Assembly (NCBI RefSeq): GCF_029581195.1 | Contig: NZ_CP120737.1 | Location: 5,309,001-5,373,000, forward strand | Source of the DNA: Solwaraspora sp. WMMD791 | GTDB taxonomy: Bacteria; Actinomycetota; Actinomycetes; Mycobacteriales; Micromonosporaceae | Length of the DNA stretch: 64,000 bases | Direction of reading: 5' to 3' | Part shown: positions 25,340-34,167 of the stretch, one piece after another | Layout: each line of letters begins with the position of its first letter | How positions within the stretch are numbered: the first letter of the stretch is position 1 | Program-made: the position numbers and the translations under genes | Notes under the pieces: generated by a model | Told to the model about the DNA's origin: nothing | Database searches by the model: none | What the model saw: the letters and a program-made list of their open reading frames with translations, nothing else

Positions 25340-26795
25340 TATTCCTGTGAGGAATAATCATGGATCTTGTGTTGTGTCTGTGGGTGGTTCGGCGCGGCGT
25401 TGGTGGCGCACGCCGTTGCCCTGCCTAGGTTCTGGCTTGTCGAAGGTCAGAACTGGGAAAGGCGGGGAACGGCGTGCGTTCTGTCAGCGTATGGGCTGCT
25501 CTGCTCGGCGTCGAGCGGGCGGTGGTGGAGGACGTCGAGTTCGACGACGAAGACGCGTTGTTGGTGGTCCATGTACGGGTGCGTAGAGGGGCGCGGCGGC
25601 GGTGTCCGTACTGCGGCCGGCGGTGTCCGGGTTTCGACGCCGGTCACGGGCGGCGGCGGTGGCGGGCTCTGGATCTGGGCACGGTCAGGGCGGTCGTCGA
25701 GGCCGACGCGCCACGGGTGTCCTGCGCCGAGCACGGCGTGGTGGTCGCGGCGGTGCCGTGGGCGCGTCACAACGCCGGACACACCCGGGCGTTCGACGCC
25801 ACCGTGGCGTGGCTGGCGGTGCGCACCGCGAAATCGACGGTGTGTCAGCTGATGCGCGTCGGTTGGCGCACCGTCGGGGCGATCGTGGCCAGGGTATGGG
25901 CCGACACCGGCGAGGTCACCGACCGGTTCGCCGGGCTGCGTCGGATCGGCATCGACGAGATCGCCTACAAGAAGGGTCACCGGTACCTGACCGTCGTGGT
26001 CGACCACGACACCGGCCGACTGGTGTGGGCCGCGCCGGGCAAGGACGCCGCGACGTTGCACGCCTTCTTCGACCAGCTCGGTGAGCAGCGCGCCGCGGCC
26101 ATCACCCACGTGTCCGCCGACGGCGCCGACACGATCGCGAAGGTCGTCACCCGCCGCTGCCCGCAGGCGGTGCGGTGCGCCGACCCGTTCCACGTCGTGG
26201 CCTGGGCCACCGAAGCGCTGGACCTGGTACGCCGACAGGCGTGGAACCAGGCCGCCGGACGCGGCACCGGCCGACGCAACACCGCCCGGGGCGACGCCCG
26301 CACACTCAAGAACGCACGGTGGGCCCTGTGGAAGAACCCGGACAACCTCACCGAGGCACAGAAGGCAAAACTCGACTGGATCGCCAGGACCCAGCCCCAG
26401 CTGTACCGGGCCTGGGCCCTCAAGGAAGGCCTCCGCGCCGTGTTCGCCATGGCCAAGGACAGCCCGGCAGCGGCACTCGAAGCCCTCGACAGGTGGATCG
26501 AGTGGGCCCGCCGCAGCCGTATCGACGCCTTCGTCGAACTCCAACGCCGGATCACACGCCACCGCGACACGATCCGCGCCGCGATCGAACACCAACTGTC
26601 CAACGGACTCATCGAGTCAGTCAACGCCAAGATCCGGCTGATCACCCGGATCGCGTTCGGCTTCCACTCACCCCACGCACTGATCGCCCTCGCCATGCTC
26701 AGCCTCGGCGGCCACCGACCACAACTACCCAGATGACGATCCAGAACCGACCCACACAAACAACACAAGACCCATAATCATTCCTCACAGGAATA
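25340..26795 (+). mobile_element. ISL3-family-like insertion sequence
   Basis: A 1456-bp element bounded by imperfect inverted repeats of about 45 bp. The left end begins TATTCCTGTGAGGAATAATC, and the right end read inward begins TATTCCTGTGAGGAATGATT; both continue with a GATCTTGTGTTG-like stretch. Each end contains the internal palindrome ATTCCTGTGAGGAAT. One full-length transposase gene lies inside. The flanking octamers (ctcagcga and ccgttgga) differ, so no target duplication is seen. The element is probably intact and may be active, but an end was perhaps reshaped after insertion. Similar fused ends occur at 31860 and 57867. Confidence 0.85.
25474..26736 (+). CDS. ISL3 family transposase
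   Basis: A 420-residue transposase with a GTG start. The N-terminal zinc-binding region carries RRCPYCGRRCPGFD and SCAEHG. A helix-turn-helix-like segment follows (AKSTVCQLMRVGWRTVGAIV). The DDE catalytic core contains RRIGIDEIAYKKGHRYLTVV (first Asp), HVSADGADTIAK (second Asp) and SNGLIESVNAKIRLITRIAF (Glu). The layout, length and ending (AFGFHSPHALIALAMLSLGG) fit ISL3/IS204-type DDE transposases. The frame is complete, without a frameshift. Confidence 0.93.
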   Translation: MRSVSVWAALLGVERAVVEDVEFDDEDALLVVHVRVRRGARRRCPYCGRRCPGFDAGHGRRRWRALDLGTVRAVVEADAPRVSCAEHGVVVAAVPWARHNAGHTRAFDATVAWLAVRTAKSTVCQLMRVGWRTVGAIVARVWADTGEVTDRFAGLRRIGIDEIAYKKGHRYLTVVVDHDTGRLVWAAPGKDAATLHAFFDQLGEQRAAAITHVSADGADTIAKVVTRRCPQAVRCADPFHVVAWATEALDLVRRQAWNQAAGRGTGRRNTARGDARTLKNARWALWKNPDNLTEAQKAKLDWIARTQPQLYRAWALKEGLRAVFAMAKDSPAAALEALDRWIEWARRSRIDAFVELQRRITRHRDTIRAAIEHQLSNGLIESVNAKIRLITRIAFGFHSPHALIALAMLSLGGHRPQLPR

Positions 26796-26855
26796 CCGTT
26801 GGATCGATCACCATGGGCCCGGGGCCCGTACCCGCCGCAACCGCGCGGAGGGCGG

Positions 26856-28331
26856 TCAGACAGCCGTACGCGACCACTGCTGGTTGGTGCCGGAGTGGCA
26901 CGACCACTGCGTCAGGACCACGCCGTCGGCGGTCGCGGCGGCCGGCACGTCCACGCACTTGCCGCTGTGCCGGGCCCGGAGCTGGAAGTAGGAGCCGTTG
27001 GCGACCATCTGGAACTGCTGGTTGGTGCCGCCGCCACAGGTGTACTGGATCAGCTCGGCACCGTCGGCGGTCGACGCGCTCACCACGTCCAGGCACTTAC
27101 CGCTGTGCCGGCTGACGATCCGCCAGTAGCCGCCGCCCGCGTCCTGGAACTGCCACTGCTGCCACGCGCTGCCGTTGTAGGTGTACTGGCCGACCCGCGC
27201 ACCGTTGTCGGTGTTCGGCTGCTGCACGTCCATGGCCTTGCCGCTGTGCCGCGCGGTGACCCGGTAGAACGTCCCCGTCGGCGGCGTCGAGGGGTCGTCG
27301 CCGACGGCGTCGCCCCAGCCGTAGCGGATCCGGTCGGCACCGGAGGAGTTGCGGACCGTCAGGTCCAGGCTGGTGCCGCTGCCGCTGAGCGCGAACATCG
27401 AGTACCAGTCGTACCCGATGTTGCCGGTCTTGCCGCCAATGGCCGGCCAGTAGGTGCCACCCATCTGGTTGTCGCGCATCACCTGGGCCATGGCGCGGAT
27501 GTGGCGGACGAAGTTGTCGGTGCTGTTCGGGTCGGCGTAGTTGCGGCCGTCGTTCATGGGCGCACCGAACTCCGTGGCGACCGCGCGGGAGGCGCAGTTG
27601 CCGAGGCGGGTCTGGATGTGGCTGCGGAACGCGTCGTAGGACATCTCGCCGTAGAAGAAGGCGTAGTGGTGGAAGGAGAACAGCGTCGCGTTGAAGCGGC
27701 TGTCGTTGCAGACGTCCCGCAGGTCCTGGCTGAGGCCGGTGCCGCCGATCAGCACCCGGCTGGGCACCGCCGAGTAGTGGTAGCTGAGCCAGTTGGCCGC
27801 GACGTTGCGCCACTCCGCCGAGCTGTAGCCGTGCGGTTCGTTCATCGGCTCGAAGTAGACGTTGGGGTTCGAGCCGTAGGTGTTGGTGACCGTGGACCAC
27901 ATGGCGTTCCACGCCGCGAGGTTCGTGACCCGGCCGCCGGAGGCCGCGCCGTCCTCCCAGTACGCCAGGATGACCTTGAAGCCGCGGGCGGTCGCGGCGT
28001 CGATCGCACCCCGGTACGCCTCCCACCAGGCCGTACCGACCGTGTGGGTGTTGATCGGCAGCCGTACGGTGTTGACCCCCATGGTGGCGGCCATGTCGTC
28101 GTAGATGGCGTTGGCCTTGGCCCGTACCGTCGCGTTGCTGTCGGACATGCTCAGGCCGTGCACGACGAGCGGACCGGTGCTGAAGTTGTCACCCAGCACG
28201 GCCCAGTTCATGCCGCGGAAGTGACTGGTGGCGGCAGCCGCAGGGGAGGACGTGACGACGACGCCGCCGACCGTCGCTGTCATCGCGATCACCGGCACGA
28301 CCAGCAACCGACGCAACCAGCGGTGACCCAT
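26856..28331 (-). CDS. Secreted GH5 glycoside hydrolase with ricin-type lectin domain
   Basis: A 491-residue exported enzyme. A signal peptide (RRLLVVPVIAMTATVGGVVV up to SPAAAA) is followed by a GH5 (alpha/beta)8 barrel at about residues 35-335: RGMNWAVLGDN, NTVRLPI, FEPMNEPHG (acid/base Glu), FHHYAFFYGE and ATEFGAPM (nucleophile Glu). Residues 365-491 form a beta-trefoil lectin with three HSGK repeats (ARHSGKAMDV, SRHSGKCLDV, ARHSGKCVDV) and Q-x-W/F motifs, which bind galactose- or xylan-type sugars. Cellulase or mannanase activity is plausible but not resolved. The ATG has AGGAGG upstream. It lies just right of the insertion sequence. Confidence 0.9.
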   Translation of the reverse strand: MGHRWLRRLLVVPVIAMTATVGGVVVTSSPAAAATSHFRGMNWAVLGDNFSTGPLVVHGLSMSDSNATVRAKANAIYDDMAATMGVNTVRLPINTHTVGTAWWEAYRGAIDAATARGFKVILAYWEDGAASGGRVTNLAAWNAMWSTVTNTYGSNPNVYFEPMNEPHGYSSAEWRNVAANWLSYHYSAVPSRVLIGGTGLSQDLRDVCNDSRFNATLFSFHHYAFFYGEMSYDAFRSHIQTRLGNCASRAVATEFGAPMNDGRNYADPNSTDNFVRHIRAMAQVMRDNQMGGTYWPAIGGKTGNIGYDWYSMFALSGSGTSLDLTVRNSSGADRIRYGWGDAVGDDPSTPPTGTFYRVTARHSGKAMDVQQPNTDNGARVGQYTYNGSAWQQWQFQDAGGGYWRIVSRHSGKCLDVVSASTADGAELIQYTCGGGTNQQFQMVANGSYFQLRARHSGKCVDVPAAATADGVVLTQWSCHSGTNQQWSRTAV

Positions 28332-28350
28332 GGTGCCTCCTGGGCGAGCC

Positions 28351-28380
28351 TCGATGTGAGCGTTAACAACACTGTTGTTA
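28351..28380. promoter_or_regulatory. Palindromic operator upstream of the GH5 gene
   Basis: TAACAACACTGTTGTTA (28364-28380) is a perfect 17-bp palindrome, preceded by TCGATGTGAGCG (28351-28362). It lies 20-50 bp upstream of the GH5 start codon. GTGAGCGTTAAC-type sequences resemble LacI-family operators that control secreted polysaccharide hydrolases in actinomycetes, so sugar-responsive repression is likely. Confidence 0.6.
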
Positions 28381-28538
28381 CGTGCGTGTTGCCGACAAGT
28401 GTCAGTGATCGCATACAGGGCTGTCAATGCGCCGAGGGTCGCCGTACGGGGCGGTCGTCGCCCGGTCAGCGCCCCGGTCAGCGGCGGAGTGCCGCCGGCG
28501 GTTGACGGCCCGGATCGGCTCGGGGTTAGCTGACCGGC

Positions 28539-28967
28539 GTGCAGCGACCTCAGGTAGGGGTGGCGGTCGTCGTGCTCCGCGACGGTCGCTTCCTGATGGG
28601 CTTCCGCAAAGGTGCCCACGGGGCCGGCACCTGGTCACTGCCCGGCGGCCACCTCGAACACGGGGAGAGCTTCGAGCAGACCGCGCGGCGGGAGGTCGCC
28701 GAGGAGACCGGCGTCGAGATCACCAACGTACGCTTCGGCGCGGTCACCAACGACGTCTTCGACGCCGCCCGGCACTACGTGACGATCTGGATGATCAGTG
28801 ACCACCTGCGGGGAAGTCCTCAGGTCCGCGAGCCGGACAAGTTCGTCGACCTGCGCTGGATCGCCCCGCCCACGATGCCTGATCCACTCTTCCTCCCCAT
28901 GCGCAACCTGCTCCACCACCACGACCTGGACCAGCTGCTGGGGCTGCCACCCGCACCTGTGCGGTAG
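28539..28967 (+). CDS. Nudix hydrolase
   Basis: A 142-residue cytoplasmic Nudix protein. The Nudix box is complete: GGHLEHGESFEQTARREVAE followed by ETGV, which fits G-x5-E-x7-R-E-x2-E-E-x-G. The N-terminal strands (VGVAVVVLRDGRFLMGFRKG) and the segment FVDLRWIAP are also family-typical and resemble MutT/ADP-ribose or dCTP-type hydrolases. It cleaves a nucleoside diphosphate linked to another moiety; the exact substrate is unknown. The start is a GTG at 28539. It is convergent with the next gene. Confidence 0.9.
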   Translation: MQRPQVGVAVVVLRDGRFLMGFRKGAHGAGTWSLPGGHLEHGESFEQTARREVAEETGVEITNVRFGAVTNDVFDAARHYVTIWMISDHLRGSPQVREPDKFVDLRWIAPPTMPDPLFLPMRNLLHHHDLDQLLGLPPAPVR

Positions 28968-29042
28968 CGGATTTCCGTAGCACTCGCGCAACCTGTTCCT
29001 GCTGCTCCCGGCGCTTGCGGCAGTTGGACGCAAGGCCGCGCG

Positions 29043-29732
29043 TCAGCCGTCGGTGCCGCAGTCGGTGACCGGCTGCGTCGACTGGGTCGTGGCGATGATG
29101 GTCAGGTCGCGTTCGGCGAGTGCGTCCGGCAGCCGTACCAGGCCGGCGCGCTGACGCTCCCACAGGGCGATGCCGTCGTGGAAACGCACCGCGTACGTCA
29201 GCACCGCCTGGTCGCGCACTGCCCCCTCGCCCAGCGCCTGGTCGATCCGCGCCGCCATCGCCGGCTCGGTCAGGTCCACCTCGGTCATCGTGCACGGCGG
29301 CAGATCCGAGATCTGTACGCCGATCCGCCGTTGGATCGGCCCGCTGAACTCACGCTCCTGCACGTCGATGACCTGGACCATCTGCAGGGTCACGTCCAGG
29401 GCGGGCACCGGGGAGCGGTTCTGCACGACGACGGTTCCCCGGTCACGTCGGGTGGCCCACCAGGACACCCGCTCGGCGTACCGCCGCTCGAACCGGTCCA
29501 GCGCGAGACCGTTGACCTGCTGCTGGTCGCGGAGCGCACTGACCGCGATGATCAGCGCCACCGTGGAGACGACGGTGGCGGCGATCGCGGCGACCGCCTG
29601 GACCCAGCTGGCGACGGCGCTGGACCGCCCCGGCCGATCGGTGCCGTCGCCGCCGGGCGCGACGGCCTCGGGTCGGCCTGCCGGGACGTACAGGCCGCTG
29701 CCGGACCGGTGCCAGTCTGCCACCTCGCCCAT
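29043..29732 (-). CDS. Single-pass membrane protein, hypothetical
   Basis: A protein of about 229 residues. The first 40 residues are polar and Gly/Pro-rich. One transmembrane helix follows (WVQAVAAIAATVVSTVALII), then a charged stretch (QQQVNGLALDRFERRYAERV) and a beta-rich domain (RGTVVVQNRSPVPALDVTLQ, LPPCTMTEVDL). The domain may recognise a ligand or protein, but no family is recognised. The ATG at 29732 was chosen; a TTG at 29750 would add six residues. It is the last gene of a leftward pair with the WYL regulator upstream. Confidence 0.62.
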   Translation of the reverse strand: MGEVADWHRSGSGLYVPAGRPEAVAPGGDGTDRPGRSSAVASWVQAVAAIAATVVSTVALIIAVSALRDQQQVNGLALDRFERRYAERVSWWATRRDRGTVVVQNRSPVPALDVTLQMVQVIDVQEREFSGPIQRRIGVQISDLPPCTMTEVDLTEPAMAARIDQALGEGAVRDQAVLTYAVRFHDGIALWERQRAGLVRLPDALAERDLTIIATTQSTQPVTDCGTDG

Positions 29733-29768
29733 GATGTCGTTCGGCGGCAACCCGGCGTCATGGTGTGG

Positions 29769-30758
29769 CTACTGCCCGGTGGTCGGCAGGTGGTCGGTAT
29801 CCGTTGGTTGCCCGACGGTGGCGTACCGGCGGGCCAGGGTCGCGAAGGCGGCCGCCAGCTCCGGCGGGCCGACGACCTCGATGTCGGCGTCGAACAGGCC
29901 GACGGCGCTCGCCAGACCCACCCAGGACCAGGAAATCAGGGTCAGCCGACAGCGGCGTGGACCGACCACCTCGACGAGACCGCCGTACGCGAACGGGGCC
30001 ACCTCGGCGGCCGGCAGGTCCAGGATCACCTGTCCCTGGCACGGCCAGTCACCGGAGCCGGTCGTGCTGTCCGCGCCCCGGAACCTGGCCGTGACGAACG
30101 CGGCGACGCTGTCAGCCGGCAGCTCACGTGGGGTGAAGCGCGGCCCGGTCGGGGTGCGTGGGGTGATCCGGTCGGCCCGGAAGATCCGCCAGTCGGCGCG
30201 GTCGAGATCCCAGCCGACCAGGTACCAGCGGCCCCGCCGGGTGACCAGGTGGTGCGGCTCGACCCGCCGGGGCACAGGAGCCGACCGGTAGTCGAAGCGC
30301 AGCACCTCGTGGGCCCGTACGGCGTTGCTCACCGCCAGCAGGGTCGCGGTGTCGACCAGCTGCACGGCGGTCGATTCGACGGCGACGGCCTCGACGGCGT
30401 CGATGCGGTGGCGCAACCGCTGCGGCATGACCTGCCGGACGGTGTGCAGCGCCCGCGCCGCCGCCTCCCCGATGCCGGCGCCGCTGGCGGCGGCGGTCCG
30501 CAGCGCGATGGCGAGGGCGACCGCCTGCTCGTCGTCGAAGAGCAACGGCGGCAGTCGGGTGCCGGCGTCCAGCCGGTAGCCGCCGGCCGGTCCCTTGACC
30601 GCCGCGATCGGGTAGCCGAGCGCGCGGAGCCGGTCGACGTCGCGCCGGACGGTCCGCGGACTGACCGCCAACCGCTCGGCCAGCAGTGCGCCCGGCCACT
30701 CGGGGCGGGCCTGCAGCAGCGACAGCAGCATCAGCAGTCGCTCCGAGGTTTTCGGCAT
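29769..30758 (-). CDS. WYL-domain (YafY-type) transcriptional regulator
   Basis: A 329-residue regulator. Residues 1-60 form a DeoR-like winged helix (TSERLLMLLSLLQARPEWPG, VSPRTVRRDVDRLRALGYPI). Residues 135-225 form the WYL domain (EVLRFDYRS, VEPHHLVTRRGRWYLVGWDL). A WCX-type C-terminal domain follows. WYL domains sense nucleotides or other ligands. The gene is divergent from a VOC/PhnB-like gene (111-bp gap), a very common actinomycete arrangement in which the regulator controls the VOC gene. The ATG at 30758 starts canonically (MPKTSERLL). Confidence 0.9.
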   Translation of the reverse strand: MPKTSERLLMLLSLLQARPEWPGALLAERLAVSPRTVRRDVDRLRALGYPIAAVKGPAGGYRLDAGTRLPPLLFDDEQAVALAIALRTAAASGAGIGEAAARALHTVRQVMPQRLRHRIDAVEAVAVESTAVQLVDTATLLAVSNAVRAHEVLRFDYRSAPVPRRVEPHHLVTRRGRWYLVGWDLDRADWRIFRADRITPRTPTGPRFTPRELPADSVAAFVTARFRGADSTTGSGDWPCQGQVILDLPAAEVAPFAYGGLVEVVGPRRCRLTLISWSWVGLASAVGLFDADIEVVGPPELAAAFATLARRYATVGQPTDTDHLPTTGQ

Positions 30759-30869
30759 TTTCCCATTCTGGCTGTAGTAGCGGACACATCCTGGCCGCTA
30801 CCGCTGCGAGTGTTGCCCCCGCACCCGACACCCGTCGGGTCTGTACCGCACAGCCAAGAGGGGCCGACC

Positions 30870-31292
30870 TTGTCGATCATCACGACCACCCATCTCAACT
30901 TCCGGGGCGAGGCGCGCGCGGCGCTGGAGTTCTACCGTTCCGTCTTCGGCGGCGACCTGGTCGCCGTCACGTACGCCGACGCCGGCGCCGTCCAGGACCG
31001 ATCCGAGGCCGACCAGGTGATGTGGGGCCAGGTCCGCGCCGCCAACGGCTTCCACGTCATGGCGTACGACGTGCCCGGCCGGCTGGCCTACGCCCCGGGC
31101 GAGAACGCCTACTTCGTCTCCGTACGCGGCGAAACGGTCGAGGAGGTCACCGGCTACTGGGAGAAGCTCATCGACGGGGCAACCGTGGTGGTCCCGCTGG
31201 GCCCGGCCGCCTGGGCACCGGCGTACGGGATGGTGCGGGACCGGTTCGGCGTCGTCTGGGTCGTCGACGTCGCTGCCCCGTACAACGGTTAG
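30870..31292 (+). CDS. PhnB-like VOC family protein
   Basis: A 140-residue VOC protein of the PhnB/3-demethylubiquinone-like group, with LNFRGEARAALEFYRSVFGG near the start, QVMWGQVRAANGFHVMAYDV in the middle and YGMVRDRFGVVWVVDV at the end. These sections are typical of the small cytoplasmic PhnB-type fold. It starts at a TTG with GAGGGG upstream; no closer ATG or GTG exists at the start of the domain. It is divergent from the WYL regulator. Its substrate is unknown. Confidence 0.87.
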   Translation: MSIITTTHLNFRGEARAALEFYRSVFGGDLVAVTYADAGAVQDRSEADQVMWGQVRAANGFHVMAYDVPGRLAYAPGENAYFVSVRGETVEEVTGYWEKLIDGATVVVPLGPAAWAPAYGMVRDRFGVVWVVDVAAPYNG

Positions 31293-31350
31293 TCGGGTTT
31301 CGCGGCTGCCGATCGGGGCACCCCCGCCTCCAGGACGGGAGGGCGACGAC

Positions 31351-31788
31351 ATGGGGCGACGCAGCGACAACGCCGGGCAGGACCGGGACTACGAGCGTGA
31401 TCACGGGCAGGCGTTCGTCGACGAGTTGGAGCAGCGGTCGGCGTACCGCCAGGAGATCCTGGACGACGTGGTCGCGCCGCCGACGGACCCGGTCCGGGAG
31501 GTGAAGCAGCGTGACCTCGACGATCCGGCCGACGTGCCGATCCCGGCCGAGGTGCTGCGTGACGGCGGCCCGACCCGCTCCGGCGGCGGGCTGACCACGA
31601 CCGGCGGCACCGCCGGACCGGCCAGCACCCGCCGCGCCGCCGGCCCCGGCCGGGGCAAGGACCCCGGCCGGGGGAAGAAGGGCCGGGGTCGGGGCAAGGT
31701 GGCGCCGACGACGACCGGCGACGCGACCAGCGGCGGCATGGGTACGCCGGCGGGCGGCTCGACCAGCGACGCCACCACCCGGGAGTGA
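31351..31788 (+). CDS. Basic low-complexity hypothetical protein
   Basis: A 145-residue protein. Residues 1-60 are charged and helical (ERDHGQAFVDELEQRSAYRQ, DPVREVKQRDLDDPADVPIP). Residues 70-145 are Gly/Thr/Pro-rich and probably disordered, with a strongly basic GRGKDPGRGKKGRGRGK segment that could contact nucleic acid. No known domain is recognised. The ATG follows a GGAGGG-like stretch. A 29-bp tandem duplication includes its last codons and stop. Confidence 0.55.
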   Translation: MGRRSDNAGQDRDYERDHGQAFVDELEQRSAYRQEILDDVVAPPTDPVREVKQRDLDDPADVPIPAEVLRDGGPTRSGGGLTTTGGTAGPASTRRAAGPGRGKDPGRGKKGRGRGKVAPTTTGDATSGGMGTPAGGSTSDATTRE

Positions 31789-31833
31789 CGGCTGACCCGG
31801 CGGGCACCCGGGAGTGACGGCTGACCCGGCGGG
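31776..31833. repeat. Stop-codon-spanning 29-bp tandem duplication
   Basis: Two identical 29-bp units lie head to tail at 31776-31804 and 31805-31833 (each starts cacccgggagtgacggc). The first contains the last codons and TGA of the upstream gene; the second is entirely non-coding. Confidence 0.9.
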
Positions 31834-31859
31834 CCTGAAGGATGTATTCGCGCTCAGCA

Positions 31860-31897
31860 GTATTCCTCTGAGGAATGATCATTCCTCAGAGGAATAC
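31860..31897. repeat. 38-bp perfect palindrome related to the ISL3 element ends
   Basis: Arms GTATTCCTCTGAGGAAT and ATTCCTCAGAGGAATAC flank GATC. Each arm is itself a small hairpin, ATTCCT-CTG-AGGAAT. The palindrome equals what remains if the two ends of the insertion sequence at 25340-26795 were joined. The 20 bp before it (aggatgtattcgcgctcagc) also match the left flank of that element. It is probably a minimal non-autonomous copy or a preferred target. The other 300 bp between the genes at 31788 and 32012 hold nothing else. Confidence 0.85.
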
Positions 31898-32011
31898 TGT
31901 TTGTGCGCGACAGTGGTTCCGGACCCGGGGGCGCGGCGCCCCGGGACCAGGGGGCGCGGCACCCGGTGGCCTCGCCCACATCGTCTGCGCAGTGCCGCCA
32001 CTGGGGGCAGG

Positions 32012-33460
32012 ATGGGAAGGGTGACTGACGAGGGCATCAGCGACGGCGGCATCACCGAAGACGGCATCCGGGACGAGGGCTACCGGATCGAACGCGACAC
32101 CATGGGCGAGGTACGGGTCCCCGCCGACGCGCTGTGGCGGGCGCAGACCCAACGCGCGGTGCACAACTTCCCGGTCTCCGGCCGTACGCTCGAATCCGCC
32201 CAGATCCGCGCGCTCGCCCAGATCAAGGGTGCCGCCGCGCAGGTCAACGCCGACCTCGGGGTGATCCCGGCCGGCATCGCCGAGGCGATCGTCACCGCCG
32301 CCGCGCACGTCGCCTCCGGCGGCTACGACGACCAGTTCCCGGTCGACGTGTTCCAGACCGGTTCGGGCACCTCGTCGAACATGAACACCAACGAGGTCCT
32401 GGCCACCCTCGCCGCCCGCGAGCTCGACCGGCCGGTGCACCCCAACGACCATGTCAACGCCTCGCAGTCGAGCAACGACGTCTTCCCGACCTCGATCCAC
32501 CTGGCCGCCTCGCACCAGGTGGTGCACGAGCTGATCCCGGCACTGGACGAGCTGGCGACCGCCCTGGAAGGCAAGGTCGGCGAGTTCGCCACCGTGGTCA
32601 AGGCCGGCCGTACCCACCTGATGGACGCCACCCCGGTCACCCTGGGCCAGGAGTTCTCCGGCTACGCCGCGCAGGTCCGCTACGGCCAGGAGCGGCTGCG
32701 GTCGATCCTGCCCCGGCTGGCCGAACTGCCGCTCGGCGGCACCGCCGTCGGCACCGGGGTGAACACCCCACCGGGGTTCGCCGCTGCGGTGATCGCGAAG
32801 CTGGCCGAAACGACCGGGCTGCCGTTGACCGAGGCCCGTAACCATTTCGAGGCGCAGGGCGCCCGCGACGCCCTGGTCGAGACGTCCGGGCAGCTGCGGA
32901 CCATCGCCGTCGGCCTCTACAAGATCGCCAACGACATCCGGTGGATGGGTTCCGGCCCCCGCGCCGGCCTCGGCGAACTGCGCATCCCCGACCTGCAGCC
33001 CGGCTCGTCGATCATGCCCGGCAAGGTCAACCCGGTGGTCTGCGAGTCGGTACGCCAGGTCTGCGCCCAGGTGATCGGCAACGACGCGACGATCGCGTTC
33101 GCCGGCAGCCAGGGCGACTTCGAGCTGAACGTGATGCTGCCCGTGATGGGCAGCAACCTGCTCGAAGCGATCCGGCTGCTCGCCGCGGCCAGCCGGCTGC
33201 TCGCCGAGCGTTGCGTGGTCGAGCTGGCCGCGAACCCGGAGACCTGTCTGGCGTACGCCGAAGGGTCACCGTCGATCGTCACCCCGCTCAACCGGCACCT
33301 CGGCTACGACGAGGCCGCCTCGATCGCCAAGCAGGCCCTCGCCGAGAACAAGTCGATCCGCGCGGTCGTCCTGGAACGCGGCCACGTCGACGCCGGTACG
33401 TTGACCGCCGCCGAGCTGGACGAGGCGCTGGACGTTCTTCGGATGACCCGCCCCAGCTGA
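32012..33460 (+). CDS. fumC: Class II fumarate hydratase
   Basis: A 482-residue member of the fumarase/aspartase superfamily. The superfamily signature [11 protein letters not shown] is present, together with the fumarase-type N-terminal [47 protein letters not shown] and [13 protein letters not shown]. It interconverts fumarate and malate in the citric acid cycle and needs no iron-sulfur cluster. The start at ATG 32012 has GGGGGCAGG before it; a GTG at 32021 is an alternative. The first 20 residues are an acidic Gly/Asp-rich extension. Aspartate ammonia-lyase is the main alternative, but the wording favours FumC. Confidence 0.92.
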   Translation: MGRVTDEGISDGGITEDGIRDEGYRIERDTMGEVRVPADALWRAQTQRAVHNFPVSGRTLESAQIRALAQIKGAAAQVNADLGVIPAGIAEAIVTAAAHVASGGYDDQFPVDVFQTGSGTSSNMNTNEVLATLAARELDRPVHPNDHVNASQSSNDVFPTSIHLAASHQVVHELIPALDELATALEGKVGEFATVVKAGRTHLMDATPVTLGQEFSGYAAQVRYGQERLRSILPRLAELPLGGTAVGTGVNTPPGFAAAVIAKLAETTGLPLTEARNHFEAQGARDALVETSGQLRTIAVGLYKIANDIRWMGSGPRAGLGELRIPDLQPGSSIMPGKVNPVVCESVRQVCAQVIGNDATIAFAGSQGDFELNVMLPVMGSNLLEAIRLLAAASRLLAERCVVELAANPETCLAYAEGSPSIVTPLNRHLGYDEAASIAKQALAENKSIRAVVLERGHVDAGTLTAAELDEALDVLRMTRPS

Positions 33461-33479
33461 GCAGGCATACCCTGGTGGG

Positions 33480-34160
33480 GTGATTACCACCGTGGTGTTC
33501 GACGTCGACGAGACCCTCGTCGACCTGCGGCCCGCGGTCACCGGCGCGCTGCGGACCGTCCTCGCCGAGCTGCGCCAGCTGACCCCCCGCGCCGCCGAGC
33601 TGACCCTCGACGACATGGCCGAGGACTGGGATCTCGCGTTCGCCGCCGACCCGTCCGCGCCGGTGATGTCGATCCGCCGTGCCGCCCTGGCCCGCTCCGT
33701 CGCCCGGGTCGGCCTGCCGCACGAACTGGACCGGATCACCGACGTCTTCTTCGCCCGCCGGTTCGAGCTCAGCCGACCGTTCGCCGACACGCTGCCCGCC
33801 CTGAGCCAGCTGCGCCGGCGGTACGCCGTCGGCCTGGCCACCAACGGCAACAGCCGCGCCGACCGGTGCGGGCTGCGCGGCCAGTTCGCCTTCGAGGTGT
33901 ACGCCCACGTCGACGGCCTGCCGAAAAAGCCGGACCAGCGGTTCTACGGTGCCGTACTGGCCGCCGCCGGGGCCGCCCACGCCGACCGGGTGGTCTACGT
34001 CGGTGACTCGATCGCGCACGACGTGGTCGGCCCGCAGGCGGCCGGGCTGCGGGCGATCTGGCTGAACCGGCGCGGCGAGTCCTGCCCACCGGAGGTGTGC
34101 CCGGACGCCCAGGTCACCACCCTGGCACAGCTGCCCGACGCCCTCGCCGACTTGTTCTGA
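33480..34160 (+). CDS. HAD superfamily hydrolase
   Basis: A 226-residue haloacid-dehalogenase-type phosphatase. Motif I is VVFDVDETLVD (nucleophile Asp), motif II LATNGN, motif III the KKPDQRFY lysine and motif IV VYVGDSIAHDVVG. An alpha-helical cap lies between motifs I and II, as in the YjjG/PGP-like subfamily. It acts on a small phosphorylated metabolite that cannot be named. It starts with a GTG 19 bp after the fumC stop and may be co-transcribed with fumC. It converges on an IclR gene, with only seven bases between them. Confidence 0.9.
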   Translation: MITTVVFDVDETLVDLRPAVTGALRTVLAELRQLTPRAAELTLDDMAEDWDLAFAADPSAPVMSIRRAALARSVARVGLPHELDRITDVFFARRFELSRPFADTLPALSQLRRRYAVGLATNGNSRADRCGLRGQFAFEVYAHVDGLPKKPDQRFYGAVLAAAGAAHADRVVYVGDSIAHDVVGPQAAGLRAIWLNRRGESCPPEVCPDAQVTTLAQLPDALADLF

Positions 34161-34167
34161 CGAACAT

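Noticed and set aside
25332-26803. 8-bp target duplication of the insertion sequence.
   Set aside because: The flanking octamers ctcagcga and ccgttgga differ.
29178-30869. Plus-strand open frame leading into the VOC gene.
   Set aside because: It overlaps the WYL regulator on the opposite strand; the real VOC start is the TTG at 30870.
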